Positions 1 through 8,050 are shown, counted from the first letter of the stretch. The stretch is DNA of 38,458 nucleotides from Beijerinckiaceae bacterium (GCA_947370975.1 CANBNG010000029.1:1-38458); one strand, 5' to 3'. Numbers and translations: made by a program. The notes: generated from the letters alone by a model not told the origin.

Positions 1-354
1 ATCAAGGACCGTGAGGAAGTGATCGGCAACCAGACCCGCGTGAAGGTCGTCAAGAACAAGGTTGCCCCGCCCTTCAAGCAGGTCGAATTCGACATCATGT
101 ATGGCGAAGGCATTTCGAAGGTCGGCGAACTGGTCGATCTCGGCGTCAAGGCCGGCGTGGTGGAGAAGTCGGGCGCGTGGTTCTCCTGGGACAGCCAGCG
201 TCTGGGTCAGGGCCGCGAAAACGCCAAGGCCTTCCTCAAGGCCAATCCGGATGCCGCCGCCCAGATTGAAAAGGCGATCCGCGAGAATTCCGGCATCCTC
301 GCCGAAAAGATTCTCGACAGCAGCGACACGCCTGCTGAGGGCGACGACGCCTGA
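1..354 (+). CDS. recA: RecA recombinase, C-terminal part (5' truncated by window edge)
   Basis: The reading frame is open from base 1, so the gene begins upstream of the window. The 117 visible codons match the end of the RecA core and the C-terminal domain: TRVKVVKNK, a PFKQ segment, YGEGISKVGELVDLGV and GAWFSW followed by GQGRENAK are RecA landmarks. They correspond to roughly residue 230 onward of the E. coli protein. The tail is acidic (PAEGDDA), as is usual for RecA, where it modulates DNA binding. RecA forms the ATP-dependent strand-exchange filament and the LexA co-protease. The Walker motifs and DNA-binding loops lie outside the window. alaS follows on the same strand after 475 bp, a gene order common in alphaproteobacteria. 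Confidence 0.97.
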   Translation: MKDREEVIGNQTRVKVVKNKVAPPFKQVEFDIMYGEGISKVGELVDLGVKAGVVEKSGAWFSWDSQRLGQGRENAKAFLKANPDAAAQIEKAIRENSGILAEKILDSSDTPAEGDDA

Positions 355-363
355 GGCGGCTCT

Positions 364-382
364 CCTTCCCCGTGCGGGAAGG
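364..382. repeat. Stem-loop just downstream of recA
   Basis: CCTTCCC (364-370) pairs with GGGAAGG (376-382) across the loop CGTGC. There is no T-tract after it on the + strand, so it is not a classical intrinsic terminator. It resembles the first hairpin of the palindromic repeats at 22535-22560 and 24674-24694 and may be a remnant of that family. Confidence 0.5.
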
Positions 383-483
383 GTGGCGACCTCTCGGGCC
401 CGCAGACCTTCAGCTTTGCTGCAAGCCCTGTAAAAGGCGCTAACTGAACATGTTCCCGGCCCATTGGCCGGGCATTCGAGACA

Positions 484-583
484 CTGGACGAACCCGAGGG
501 GCTGGCCATGGTTGCCGCTTTTGGCCAAAGCCCCGAAGCCGTATCGCGGAAGGTCCCCCCTGCACGCGGCCGGGTTCGTCCAG
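484..583. repeat. Nested inverted repeat (13-bp arms), structured-RNA candidate
   Basis: The outer arms CTGGACGAACCCG (484-496) and its exact reverse complement (571-583) are 74 bp apart. Inside, GGGGCT-GGCCA (498-508) pairs with TGGCC-aa-AGCCCC (522-534), leaving a two-base bulge. This is more pairing than expected by chance even in GC-rich DNA, but no covariation evidence is available. Confidence 0.5.
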
Positions 584-677
584 CTCTCTTCTGGTCCACT
601 TGGCGTGGTCAGGCTGCGCCCTCGCGCTCAACGCTCGCTTCAAGCTCTCGACAGTGCCGTGCCGTGCCGCTAGAACG

Positions 678-735
678 GGCGCGGCTCGTGAGGGCCGGAT
701 GGCCTGTTTTTCGCCGCTTTTGGCGAGGCCGCGCC
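678..735. repeat. Three-way-junction-like inverted repeat upstream of alaS
   Basis: GGCGCGGC (678-685) pairs with GCCGCGCC (728-735). Two hairpins sit inside: GGCC-ggat-GGCC (693-704), followed by a T-rich run, and CGCC-gctttt-GGCG (712-725). The closing stem ends about 95 bp before the alaS start. The layout could act as an mRNA leader or a terminator for upstream transcription. Confidence 0.45.
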
Positions 736-829
736 ATCCATCATTGATCGACGGCCGCGGGCATTCTCCTTCCGCTCCGGCCCCTGCCCCCGCATCTGGC
801 GGGCGCATGACGGGAAACGAGTTCCAGCA

Positions 830-3499
830 ATGAGCGGCGTCAACGAAATCAGGACGGCATTTCTCGATTTCTTCAAGGCCAACGGCCACGAGACCGTTCC
901 CTCATCGCCGCTCGTGCCGCGCAACGATCCCACCCTCATGTTCACCAATGCGGGGATGGTGCAGTTCAAGAACGTCTTCACCGGCGTCGAGAAACGGCCC
1001 TACACGCGGGCGACGTCAGCGCAGAAATGCGTCCGCGCGGGTGGCAAGCACAATGACCTTGAAAATGTCGGCTACACGGCGCGCCATCACACCTTCTTCG
1101 AAATGCTCGGGAATTTCTCCTTCGGCGATTATTTCAAGGAAGAGGCGATCACGCTTGCCTGGAACCTGATCAGCAAGGAATTCGGGCTCAACCGCGACCG
1201 CATGCTCGTCACCGTCTATCACACCGACGATCAGGCCTTCGACCTTTGGAAGAAGATCGCGGGCTTTTCTGACGACCGCATCATCCGCATCCCGACGTCG
1301 GACAATTTCTGGGCGATGGGCGACACGGGTCCGTGCGGCCCCTGCTCGGAAATCTTCTACGACCAGGGCGAGCACGTCGCGGGCGGCCCTCCCGGCAGTC
1401 CGGACGAGGATGGCGACCGGTTCCTGGAATTCTGGAACCTCGTCTTCATGCAATATGAGCAGGTGGGTCCGGGCGAGCGCATCGCGCTGCCCAAGCCCTC
1501 CATCGACACTGGCATGGGCCTTGAGCGCATGGCCGCAATCATGCAGGGCAAGACCTCGAATTACGACATCGACCTGATGCAGGCGCTTATCCGCGCCTCC
1601 GTCGAGGCGATCGGCGTGCCTGCGACCGGCGGACATGCGGTCAGCCATCGCGTGATTGCCGACCATCTGCGCGCCTGCGCCTTCCTCGTCGCCGATGGCG
1701 TCAATCCCTCGAACGAGGGTCGCGGCTATGTGCTGCGCCGGATCATGCGCCGCGCCATGCGCCACGCGCAGATTCTGGGCGCGAAAGAGCCGGTGATGTG
1801 GCGTCTTGTGCCAGCCCTCGTGCGCGAAATGGGCACGGCCTATCCCGAACTCATCCGCGCGGAGACGGTCATCACCGAGACCCTGCGCATGGAAGAGACG
1901 CGCTTCCGCACCACGCTGGTGCGCGGTCTGGCGATCCTCGACGAAGAGACCCGCGACCTTGGCCCCGGCGGCAGCCTGCCCGGCGAAGTGGCGTTCAAAC
2001 TCTATGACACTTACGGCTTCCCGCTCGATCTGACGCAGGACGCGTTGCGCGCCCGGCAGATCGAGGTCGACACGACCGGCTTCCAGACCTCGATGGAGCG
2101 CCAGCGCGCCGAGGCCCGCAAGGCCTGGTCGGGCTCGGGCGAAGCTGCGACCGAGACCATCTGGTTTGGCATCCGCGAGCGTGCGGGCGCCAGCGAGTTT
2201 CTGGGTTACGGCACGGAGCGCGCGGAAGGCATCGTTGCCGCGCTCGTGCGCGAGGGCAAGGAAGTCGAGGCGCTCAATGAAGGCGAGACCGGCTTCATCG
2301 TCGTCAACCAGACGCCGTTTTATGGCGAATCCGGCGGTCAGGTCGGCGACACCGGCACGATGCTGGCGCAAGGCATCAAGGCCGACATTCGCAACACGCA
2401 GAAAAAGCTCGGCGACCTCTTCGTGCATGAAGCCCATGTCACGCAGGGCAAGGTGACGCTTGGAACCGCGCTCGAACTCGTTGTCGATCATGCGCGCCGG
2501 AGCGCGATCCGCGCCAATCATTCGGCCACCCATCTCCTGCACGAGGCCCTGCGCCAGGTGCTGGGCGACCATGTCGCACAGAAGGGATCGCTGGTTGCCG
2601 GCGACCGCCTGCGCTTCGACTTCACGCACACCAAGCCCATCAGCGACGACGAACTTGGACAGATCGAAGATCTCGCCAACGCCATCGTGCTGCGCAACGA
2701 GCCCGTGGTTACCCGCGTCATGGCGCAGGATGAGGCGATCAAATCGGGCGCGCGCGCGCTGTTTGGCGAAAAATACGGCGATGAAGTGCGCGTCGTCACC
2801 ATGGGCACGGTCGATGACGAGGGCGGCTCCCGCCATTTCTCGGTCGAGCTCTGCGGCGGCACGCATGTCGCACGCACAGGCGACATCGGTCTGGTGACAA
2901 TCCTGAACGAGGGTGCTGTTGCCTCTGGCGTGCGCCGGCTCGAAGCCAAGACGGGCGATGCCGCACGCCATCATCTCAACGAGGAATCGCGCCGTCTGCG
3001 CGAAGTCGCCACGCTTTTGAAAGCGCCCGCCGACGATGCCTCCGAGCGTTTGAATGCGCTGATCGAGGAGCGCAAGCGTCTTGAGCGCGAGCTCACCGAC
3101 GCGCGCAAGAAGCTCGCCATGGGCGGGGGCGGCGCTGGCGCCAATGATGCCCTGCGCGAGATTGGCGGCGTGAAGCTCTTCGCCCGCGCCGTCACCGGCG
3201 TTGAGATGAAGGATCTGAAGTCGCTGGCGGACGAAGCCAAGCAGTCGGTCGGCTCGGGCATTGCCGCAATTGTCGGCGTGTCGGATGACGGCAAGGCCGG
3301 CGTCGTGGTCGGCGTCACAGCAGACCTCACGGGGCGTTTCAACGCGGTCGATTTCGTGCGCGTGGCGTCCGAGGCGCTGGGCGGCAAGGGCGGCGGTGGC
3401 CGTCCCGACATGGCGCAGGCGGGCGGCCCCGACGGGGCCAAGGCGGAAGAGGCGCTCAATGCGATCGCCGAGCTTCTCGCGGCCAAGGCGGCGGGCTGA
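830..3499 (+). CDS. alaS: Alanyl-tRNA synthetase
   Basis: This class II aminoacyl-tRNA synthetase charges tRNA-Ala in the cytoplasm. At 889 aa it has the usual full length. The catalytic domain starts with EIRTAFLDFFKANGHE and the class II motif 2 region MFTNAGMVQFKNVFTG, and contains FWAMGDTGPCGPCSEIFYD. The editing domain carries the zinc-binding HxxxH (NHSATHLLHEAL) and, further on, the CGGTH motif (VELCGGTHVARTGDIG). The C-terminal DHHA1/C-Ala region ends with the Gly-rich GGKGGGGRPDMAQAGG. The ATG at 830 is the start expected from family alignments (MSGVNEIR); its ribosome binding site is weak (GGAA/CGAG upstream). Long open frames on the opposite strand are codon-bias shadows. Confidence 0.98.
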   Translation: MSGVNEIRTAFLDFFKANGHETVPSSPLVPRNDPTLMFTNAGMVQFKNVFTGVEKRPYTRATSAQKCVRAGGKHNDLENVGYTARHHTFFEMLGNFSFGDYFKEEAITLAWNLISKEFGLNRDRMLVTVYHTDDQAFDLWKKIAGFSDDRIIRIPTSDNFWAMGDTGPCGPCSEIFYDQGEHVAGGPPGSPDEDGDRFLEFWNLVFMQYEQVGPGERIALPKPSIDTGMGLERMAAIMQGKTSNYDIDLMQALIRASVEAIGVPATGGHAVSHRVIADHLRACAFLVADGVNPSNEGRGYVLRRIMRRAMRHAQILGAKEPVMWRLVPALVREMGTAYPELIRAETVITETLRMEETRFRTTLVRGLAILDEETRDLGPGGSLPGEVAFKLYDTYGFPLDLTQDALRARQIEVDTTGFQTSMERQRAEARKAWSGSGEAATETIWFGIRERAGASEFLGYGTERAEGIVAALVREGKEVEALNEGETGFIVVNQTPFYGESGGQVGDTGTMLAQGIKADIRNTQKKLGDLFVHEAHVTQGKVTLGTALELVVDHARRSAIRANHSATHLLHEALRQVLGDHVAQKGSLVAGDRLRFDFTHTKPISDDELGQIEDLANAIVLRNEPVVTRVMAQDEAIKSGARALFGEKYGDEVRVVTMGTVDDEGGSRHFSVELCGGTHVARTGDIGLVTILNEGAVASGVRRLEAKTGDAARHHLNEESRRLREVATLLKAPADDASERLNALIEERKRLERELTDARKKLAMGGGGAGANDALREIGGVKLFARAVTGVEMKDLKSLADEAKQSVGSGIAAIVGVSDDGKAGVVVGVTADLTGRFNAVDFVRVASEALGGKGGGGRPDMAQAGGPDGAKAEEALNAIAELLAAKAAG

Positions 3500-3507
3500 C
3501 GCCCCTA

Positions 3508-3527
3508 AGTTCCCCCGCTGGGGAACT
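3508..3527 (+). terminator. Stem-loop after alaS (possible terminator, no T-tract)
   Basis: AGTTCCCC (3508-3515) pairs perfectly with GGGGAACT (3520-3527) over the loop CGCT, 8 bp after the alaS stop. The following bases GCAGTCC lack a T-run, so if it terminates it does so weakly or with help. Confidence 0.45.
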
Positions 3528-3598
3528 GCAGTCCAGCGCGACCGTTGAGGGACAGGCAGCAGACGTGCCGCCCCTCATCCGCGCTGGAGACCCACCCC

Positions 3599-3781
3599 AT
3601 GAATTTCGGCAATCTGCTCCATTGGGCGCTGATCTTCCTCGTCGTCGCGCTGGTCGCGGCGCTGTTTGGCTTTGGCGGCGTCGCAGGAACCGCGATGGAG
3701 GGTGCGCGCATTCTCTTCTGGGTCGCGCTGGTCCTGCTCGTCATCTCGCTGATCTTTGGCCTGGCTCGGCGCGGGCGCTGA
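3599..3781 (+). CDS. DUF1328 family small membrane protein
   Basis: This 60-aa protein consists of two hydrophobic helices (about residues 7-27 and 35-55) joined by a Gly-rich turn (FGFGGVAGTAMEGA). It ends in a short basic tail, ARRGR. This is the pattern of the YtjA/DUF1328 family of small inner-membrane proteins, widespread in proteobacteria and without an established function. The ATG at 3599 follows a GGAGACC sequence and gives the family-typical N-terminus, so an upstream in-frame start is not needed. It lies between alaS and a universal stress protein gene. Family members often sit near stress genes, so an envelope stress role is possible but is only an inference. Confidence 0.85.
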   Translation: MNFGNLLHWALIFLVVALVAALFGFGGVAGTAMEGARILFWVALVLLVISLIFGLARRGR

Positions 3782-3859
3782 AGCTGACACAATTGACATG
3801 GCGCAAGGCAAAGCTCGCGCGCCGGGCCGATTGTGGTGGGGGCACAAGGAGACACGCGC

Positions 3860-4285
3860 ATGTTCCGGACCATTCTCGTCACCGTCGATCTCGCCGAGAT
3901 GAATGTCGCCAAACCCGCCATCGAACAGGCGGCCGCCCTTGCCGAGCAATCGGGCGGGGCGCTGCGCCTCGTGAATGTGCAAACCCTGCTGCCGGCGACC
4001 TTCATGGATTACGTGCCCTCCGATTTCGACGATCAAATGAAGGAGAATGCCGAGAAGAGCCTGCGCGAGATCGCCGGCCATGTGCCCCTGCCCCAGGAGC
4101 GCGTGTCGTGGTGCGTGCGGGTAGGCGGCGTCTATCCCGAAATTCTGGCCGAGGCCGATTCCTGGGGCGCGGATCTGATCGTCATCGGCTCACACCGGCC
4201 CGCCATGTCGACCTATCTGCTCGGCTCCAATGCCAAGACGGTCGTGCGCCACGCAAAATGCTCGGTGCTGGTGGTGCGCGAGTAA
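3860..4285 (+). CDS. Universal stress protein, UspA family
   Basis: This 141-aa single-domain Usp fold begins MFRTILVTVDLAE with the family's first strand and ends with strand CSVLVVRE. The nucleotide-loop region is GADLIVIGSHRP, then LLGSNAKTVVRHAKCSVLVV (from residue 104). The usual G-x2-G-x9-G-S pattern is only partly kept, since the second Gly is replaced in GSHRP. ATP binding is therefore uncertain. The start at 3860 is chosen because a good ribosome binding site (AAGGAG) lies about 8 bases upstream; the in-frame start at 3833 lacks one. Usp proteins are cytoplasmic and are induced by starvation and other stress; the ligand here is unknown. Confidence 0.92.
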   Translation: MFRTILVTVDLAEMNVAKPAIEQAAALAEQSGGALRLVNVQTLLPATFMDYVPSDFDDQMKENAEKSLREIAGHVPLPQERVSWCVRVGGVYPEILAEADSWGADLIVIGSHRPAMSTYLLGSNAKTVVRHAKCSVLVVRE

Positions 4286-4331
4286 AGCCTCGGGTGAGAT
4301 AAGCTTTGGGAAACCCTGTTGCGCGAGGCTT
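4285..4331 (+). terminator. Inverted repeat after the usp gene, possible terminator
   Basis: AAGCCTCG (4285-4292), overlapping the usp stop codon, pairs with CGAGGCTT (4324-4331). It is followed by the T-rich GCATTTTCTTTC. The 31-base loop contains a small GGG/CCC pair. This is a plausible but non-classical terminator. Confidence 0.35.
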
Positions 4332-4403
4332 GCATTTTCTTTCGTGACGTGACGCGGTCTTAGCCCCTAGAAAGATTGACCGCAGCCACGAGAAAACAGG
4401 ACC

Positions 4404-4673
4404 ATGATGGCCCAAAAAAAACATGCCTCCATGCTGGATGAACTCGTTGCCGAATTCATCGAGGAGCGAGTCCGGCGCTTTCCAGGCATCGCTTTCGATC
4501 TGGATCTGGTGGTCCGCGAAATTTCAGGCATGCTGACCGAAGCCGGCGAGAAAGTTGTGCTGAGCGCACAAGACCGCACGCGCATTTCAGATCTCCTCGA
4601 AAGACACCCGTTTCTGGTGCGCGCGGCGGGAGCGGGCACGCGCTGGACGCCCGGGCTCGACAAGCGCAAATGA
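4404..4673 (+). CDS. Hypothetical protein, 89 aa
   Basis: I do not recognise a family. The protein is soluble, charged and mostly helical in appearance, with no membrane segment, Cys or signal peptide. The central part (ELVAEFIEERVRRFPG then VVREISGMLTEAGEKVVLS) looks like two or three amphipathic helices, followed by a basic RTRISDLLERHPF stretch. Two adjacent ATGs at 4404 and 4407 are possible starts; AGG lies just upstream. It sits between the usp gene and a sixA-like phosphatase on the same strand, 46 bp before the latter. Codon use agrees with the neighbours, which supports it being a real gene. Confidence 0.65.
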   Translation: MMAQKKHASMLDELVAEFIEERVRRFPGIAFDLDLVVREISGMLTEAGEKVVLSAQDRTRISDLLERHPFLVRAAGAGTRWTPGLDKRK

Positions 4674-4719
4674 GGCGCGAGGCTCGCACGGGCCCCGGCG
4701 ACATGCTAAAACTTGAGCC

Positions 4720-5235
4720 ATGCTGAGACTGATCCTCCTCCGCCACGCCAAAGCCGCCGCCCATGAGGAGGGTGGCGACGCCGAGCGCCCGCTCACCAAG
4801 CGCGGACGGCGCGATGCCTTGCGCGTTGGCGATTATCTTGCCGGCCAGCAGCTTTTTCCCGATCTCGCGCTTGTGTCACCCGCCAAGCGCACGCGCGAAA
4901 CGCTGGAGCTTGCGCTCGACAATTTCGGCGAACCGGTCCCCGCGGAGGCCGAGCCCGCGCTCTACCACGCCGCACCCGCGGATCTGCTCGCGGCCGTGCG
5001 CGCGACGCCCGGTTTCGTGCGCCTGCTGCTGGTGGTTGGGCACAATCCCGGCCTCAGCGAAGTCGCAACCCTGCTCACCGGCCATGGCGCGCAGCCGATG
5101 CGCGCGCGCATGGAGGCGGGCTTTCCCACAAGCGCGTTTGCCATCATCGATTTCGAGGCCGCCAAATGGGCCGATGTCAGCTTTGGCAGCGGCCTGCTCC
5201 AGAATTTCGTGACGCCCCAGGATCTCGCAGACTGA
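4720..5235 (+). CDS. SixA-like phosphohistidine phosphatase (histidine phosphatase superfamily)
   Basis: This 171-aa protein carries the histidine phosphatase signature at the N-terminus, LILLRHAKAAAH, with His9 as the predicted phosphorylated nucleophile. Other conserved parts are the Arg of SPAKRTRET (Arg57) and the second catalytic His in VVGHNPGLSEV (His108). Short proteins beginning RHAK resemble SixA, which removes phosphate from histidine-containing phosphotransfer domains and, in E. coli, from a nitrogen-type phosphotransferase protein. Substrate cannot be predicted, as the family also includes general phosphatases. It is on the same strand as its neighbours with a 71-bp gap before the GTPase gene. 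Confidence 0.88.
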   Translation: MLRLILLRHAKAAAHEEGGDAERPLTKRGRRDALRVGDYLAGQQLFPDLALVSPAKRTRETLELALDNFGEPVPAEAEPALYHAAPADLLAAVRATPGFVRLLLVVGHNPGLSEVATLLTGHGAQPMRARMEAGFPTSAFAIIDFEAAKWADVSFGSGLLQNFVTPQDLAD

Positions 5236-5306
5236 CGGCCAAGCCTTCAAAATGCGGCGCGTCGTGACTAGATAGGTTTGGTCTGCAACCCGCCGCTGGA
5301 GCCTCC

Positions 5307-6800
5307 TTGGCCCTTTTCACCGACATTGCACTCGAAGCCCGCATCGCTGCGCGTTCGCTGGCCGATTATGTCGGCGGCACGGGCCTGCGGCTTGGCGTCA
5401 CCGGGCTCTCGCGCGCGGGCAAAACCGTCTTCATCACCGCGCTTGTCGATGCGCTGACGCAGGCGCCCAAGGCGGCGAGCCTGGGACGGCGCAATAACCT
5501 CCCGGTGTTTCGCGTCCATGCGGAAGGGCGGCTCGTGCGCGCCTTTCTTGAACCCCAGCCCGACGATGCCGTGCCACGCTTTGCCTATGAGGATCATCTG
5601 GCGGCGCTTACCGGCGGGGATGCCGGGCCCGATGCGCGCCACTGGCCGCACTCGACACGCCGCATTTCGGAATTGCGCCTGACGCTCGAATTTGAAAGCA
5701 AGATCGGCTGGGGCAAGGGCACGCGCAGCCTGACGCTGGATATTGTAGATTATCCCGGCGAATGGCTGCTCGACCTGCCGCTCCTCGACAAGACCTATGC
5801 GCAATGGTCCGCAGAAAGCCTGGAGGCGGCCTCCAGCGCCGCCCGCGCGAGCCTTGCCGCCGACTGGCGCGGCTTCCTCACGAACATCGATCCCTCGGCG
5901 CCCGCGCGCGAAGATGTGGCGCGACAGGCAGCCGAGATTTTCACCGCCTATCTGCGCGCCTGCCGCGCGGACGCCTATGCGCTGTCCACCTTGCCGCCCG
6001 GCCGCTTTCTGATGCCAGGCGATCTCGAGGGCTCGCCCGCACTTACCTTTGCGCCCCTGCCCGTCACGCAAACGCACAAGCCCGGCTCGCTCGCCGCGAT
6101 GATGGAGCGCCGCTACGAGGCCTACAAGACCCATGTCGTGCGCCCGTTCTTCCGCGATCATTTCGCGCGCATCGACCGGCAGATCGTCCTCGTGGATGCG
6201 CTCGCCGCGCTCAATTCCGGGCCCGCGGCCGTGCGCGATCTCGAAACTGCAATGACGGATGTGCTGATGGCCTTTCGCGCCGGCCGCGCGACCCTGCTCT
6301 CCACCCTGCTGCGCCCGCGCGCCGACCGCATTCTCTTTGCCGCCACGAAGGCTGACCACCTGCACCACACGAGCCACGACAGGCTGGAGGCCATTTTGCG
6401 CCATCTCACCGGGCGCGCGATTGCGCGGGCGGAGGGGGTTGGCGCGCGCGTCGATGTCATCGCGCTGGCGGGCGTGCGCGCCACCCGCGAAGCAGAGGTC
6501 AAACATGACGGCGATCTGCTGGAGGCCATAGTCGGCACGCCGCTGGCTGACGAAAGCCTCGGCGGCGAGTTGTTTGATGGCGTTCGGGAGGCGGCGATCT
6601 TCCCGGGCCTGCTGCCGGCTGATCCGCGCAGTGTCTTTCGTGGCGAGGCGCTGGGCCTGCCCGAGGGTGAGGCCGATTACCGCTTCGTGCGTTTTCGCCC
6701 GCCCCTGCCGCAGGCCGATGCCTCGGGCGCACGCGCACCGCTGCCCCATATCAGGCTCGACCGGGCGCTCGAATTTCTGCTGGGGGACAAGCTGTCATGA
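5307..6800 (+). CDS. YcjX-like P-loop GTPase (DUF463 / COG3106)
   Basis: This 497-aa protein has a Walker A motif, GLSRAGKT, at residues 33-40. A switch-II-like DYPGEW lies at 148-153 and a (N/T)KxD-type TKAD at 347-350, giving all three GTPase landmarks. This composition matches the YcjX/DUF463 family of predicted nucleoside-triphosphate-binding proteins. The E. coli homologue sits beside ycjF in a phage-shock-linked region. The annotated start is TTG at 5307, with GGAG five bases upstream; no ATG lies near the conserved N-terminus. It overlaps the next gene by 4 bp (ATGA), indicating translational coupling with the YcjF-like membrane protein. A role in envelope stress is inferred from the family only. 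Confidence 0.9.
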   Translation: MALFTDIALEARIAARSLADYVGGTGLRLGVTGLSRAGKTVFITALVDALTQAPKAASLGRRNNLPVFRVHAEGRLVRAFLEPQPDDAVPRFAYEDHLAALTGGDAGPDARHWPHSTRRISELRLTLEFESKIGWGKGTRSLTLDIVDYPGEWLLDLPLLDKTYAQWSAESLEAASSAARASLAADWRGFLTNIDPSAPAREDVARQAAEIFTAYLRACRADAYALSTLPPGRFLMPGDLEGSPALTFAPLPVTQTHKPGSLAAMMERRYEAYKTHVVRPFFRDHFARIDRQIVLVDALAALNSGPAAVRDLETAMTDVLMAFRAGRATLLSTLLRPRADRILFAATKADHLHHTSHDRLEAILRHLTGRAIARAEGVGARVDVIALAGVRATREAEVKHDGDLLEAIVGTPLADESLGGELFDGVREAAIFPGLLPADPRSVFRGEALGLPEGEADYRFVRFRPPLPQADASGARAPLPHIRLDRALEFLLGDKLS

Positions 6801-7828
6801 CGCAGGAGGCAAAACCGCCCCGGCCGCGCGCCTTCCGACTCGATGAGGCGACGCAGGCGCGCGACCAGATTTCGCTTGCGCTGACGCCCGACGCCTTTGC
6901 GCCCGCGCCCTTCGAGGACAAGCCACCCGAGGGTGAGGCCGCCGTCGAGATTGCGCAGAAGCGCGGCATGATCGCGCGCAGCCTGATGACATGGGGCGGC
7001 TTGTTCTGGTCAGCCGCCGGCGCGCTCGTGTCGCTCGCCATAGGCCTGTGGTTTGACCGGCTCGTGAGCGATCTCTTCGCACGCTCGCAGGCGCTGGGCT
7101 GGATCGGCCTTGCACTGGTGGGCGGGCTGGCCCTGTCCATCTGTGTGCTCGCGGGACGCGAAATTGCGGGCGTTCTGGGGCAAAAACATATTGCGAAACT
7201 GCACCTCGGCTTCGCGCAGGCGCATGCCGGAGACGATCGCGATCAGGCGCGCGCCTTGACGCGCGAACTCGTGGGCCTCTATGCGCGCCGCCCCGAGACC
7301 GCGCGGGCGCGCGGCCATCTGCTCGCGCTGACGGGCGAAATTATCGATGGCCGCGATCTCGTCGACATTGCCGAGCGCACGCTCGTTCATCCATTGGATG
7401 AAGATGTGCAGCGCGAAATTGCCCGCGCCGCCAAACGCGTGTCCGTTGTCACGGCGGTCAGCCCGCGCGCGATTGTCGATCTGCTCTTTGTCGGCGCGCA
7501 GGCCTTCAGGCTGGTGCGGCGCATCTCGGAGATTTATGGCGGCAGGCCGGGCCTCGTCGGCTTTCTGCGGCTGCTGCGCTCGGTCAGCACGCATCTCGTC
7601 ATCACGGGCGGGATGGCGGCAGGCGATTCCATTGTCCAGCAGGCGCTGGGCCACGGCATCGCCTCGCGCCTGTCGGCGCGGCTTGGCGAGGGCGTGCTGA
7701 ACGGATTGCTGACCGCCCGCGTCGGCCTTTCCGCCATGGCGGTGTGCCGCCCGGTACCCTTTGCGGCAAAGCCGCAGCCGGGCATTGGGGATGTCGCGCC
7801 GTTTCTGTTTTCAAAGGACGTGAAATAG
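6797..7828 (+). CDS. YcjF-like membrane protein (TIGR01620 / DUF697 family)
   Basis: This 343-aa protein has a charged, proline-rich N-terminal segment of about 60 residues. Two transmembrane helices follow (about 66-86 and 100-120), then a soluble helical DUF697-type C-terminal domain with GGMAAGDSIVQQALGHG and GEGVLNGLLTARVG. This matches the YcjF family, which partners the YcjX GTPase. The start ATG overlaps the ycjX-like stop codon, so the two are almost certainly co-translated. The extreme C-terminus (after about residue 315) is low in conservation-like features. No gene follows on this strand; the repeat pair at 7865-8037 lies immediately downstream. Confidence 0.87.
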   Translation: MTQEAKPPRPRAFRLDEATQARDQISLALTPDAFAPAPFEDKPPEGEAAVEIAQKRGMIARSLMTWGGLFWSAAGALVSLAIGLWFDRLVSDLFARSQALGWIGLALVGGLALSICVLAGREIAGVLGQKHIAKLHLGFAQAHAGDDRDQARALTRELVGLYARRPETARARGHLLALTGEIIDGRDLVDIAERTLVHPLDEDVQREIARAAKRVSVVTAVSPRAIVDLLFVGAQAFRLVRRISEIYGGRPGLVGFLRLLRSVSTHLVITGGMAAGDSIVQQALGHGIASRLSARLGEGVLNGLLTARVGLSAMAVCRPVPFAAKPQPGIGDVAPFLFSKDVK

Positions 7829-7864
7829 AGCGCGCCCAGCCAGCACAAATGCCTCCGCGCGATT

Positions 7865-7917
7865 CCCCTCCCCCTTGCGGTGTGGGCCGACTCGGCAAAG
7901 CCGAGCGGGGTGGGGGT
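7865..7917 (+). repeat. Bipartite palindromic intergenic repeat, copy 1
   Basis: A C-rich hairpin element (CTCCCCCTTGCGGTGTGGG) is followed by a palindrome (CTCGGCAAAGCCGAG) and the GGGGTGGGGGT tail. It is the imperfect inverted partner of the copy at 7983-8037. The layout matches the mosaic palindromic elements (RIME-like) scattered between genes in rhizobia. It lies between convergent genes (the ycjF-like gene and the ferredoxin reductase gene). Confidence 0.75.
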
Positions 7918-7982
7918 TGCGCAAGTCTTGCTTCACGCAGCACGCTGACCAGACCCATCGCAGTACCGGAGGGAGCCTCGTG

Positions 7983-8037
7983 ACCCCCACCCCGCTCAGC
8001 CTTCGGCTGAGTCGCCCTCCCCACAAGGGGGAGGGAG
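7983..8037 (-). repeat. Bipartite palindromic intergenic repeat, copy 2 (inverted)
   Basis: Read on the - strand this has the same order as copy 1: CTCCCCCTTGTGGGGAGGG, then GACTCAGCCGAAGGCTGAG, then CGGGGTGGGGGT. The two copies face each other across about 65 bp. The pair could fold into a large cruciform or a transcript hairpin and may serve as a bidirectional transcription stop between convergent genes. Confidence 0.75.
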
Positions 8038-8050
8038 TTCGCGTGACGCT

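Larger units (their letters stand above)
355..829. other. 475-bp non-coding recA-alaS spacer with nested inverted repeats
   Basis: I find no credible gene here; the open frames are mutually overlapping GC-rich artefacts. The stretch is rich in secondary structure. Hairpins lie at 364-382 and 455-472. A 13-bp perfect inverted repeat at 484-496/571-583 encloses a second stem at 498-508/522-534. An 8-bp stem at 678-685/728-735 encloses two small hairpins (693-704 and 712-725). The 12-mer GCCGCTTTTGGC occurs twice, at 514-525 and 713-724, each time as a hairpin. This could be an alaS leader, a small RNA or degenerate palindromic repeats. The strand of any RNA is unknown. Confidence 0.6.

Noticed and set aside
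1016..2974. 652-codon open frame on the - strand opposite alaS
   Set aside because: It is the antisense reading of a well-conserved alaS sequence in GC-rich DNA; composition (Ala, Arg, His, Asp rich) and lack of any family signature mark it as a shadow.
5268..6749. 493-codon open frame on the - strand opposite the ycjX-like gene
   Set aside because: The + strand frame has all three GTPase motifs; the - frame is low-complexity and unsupported.
7865..8037. Possible CRISPR array
   Set aside because: Only two copies, in opposite orientation and self-complementary; no repeat-spacer pattern.
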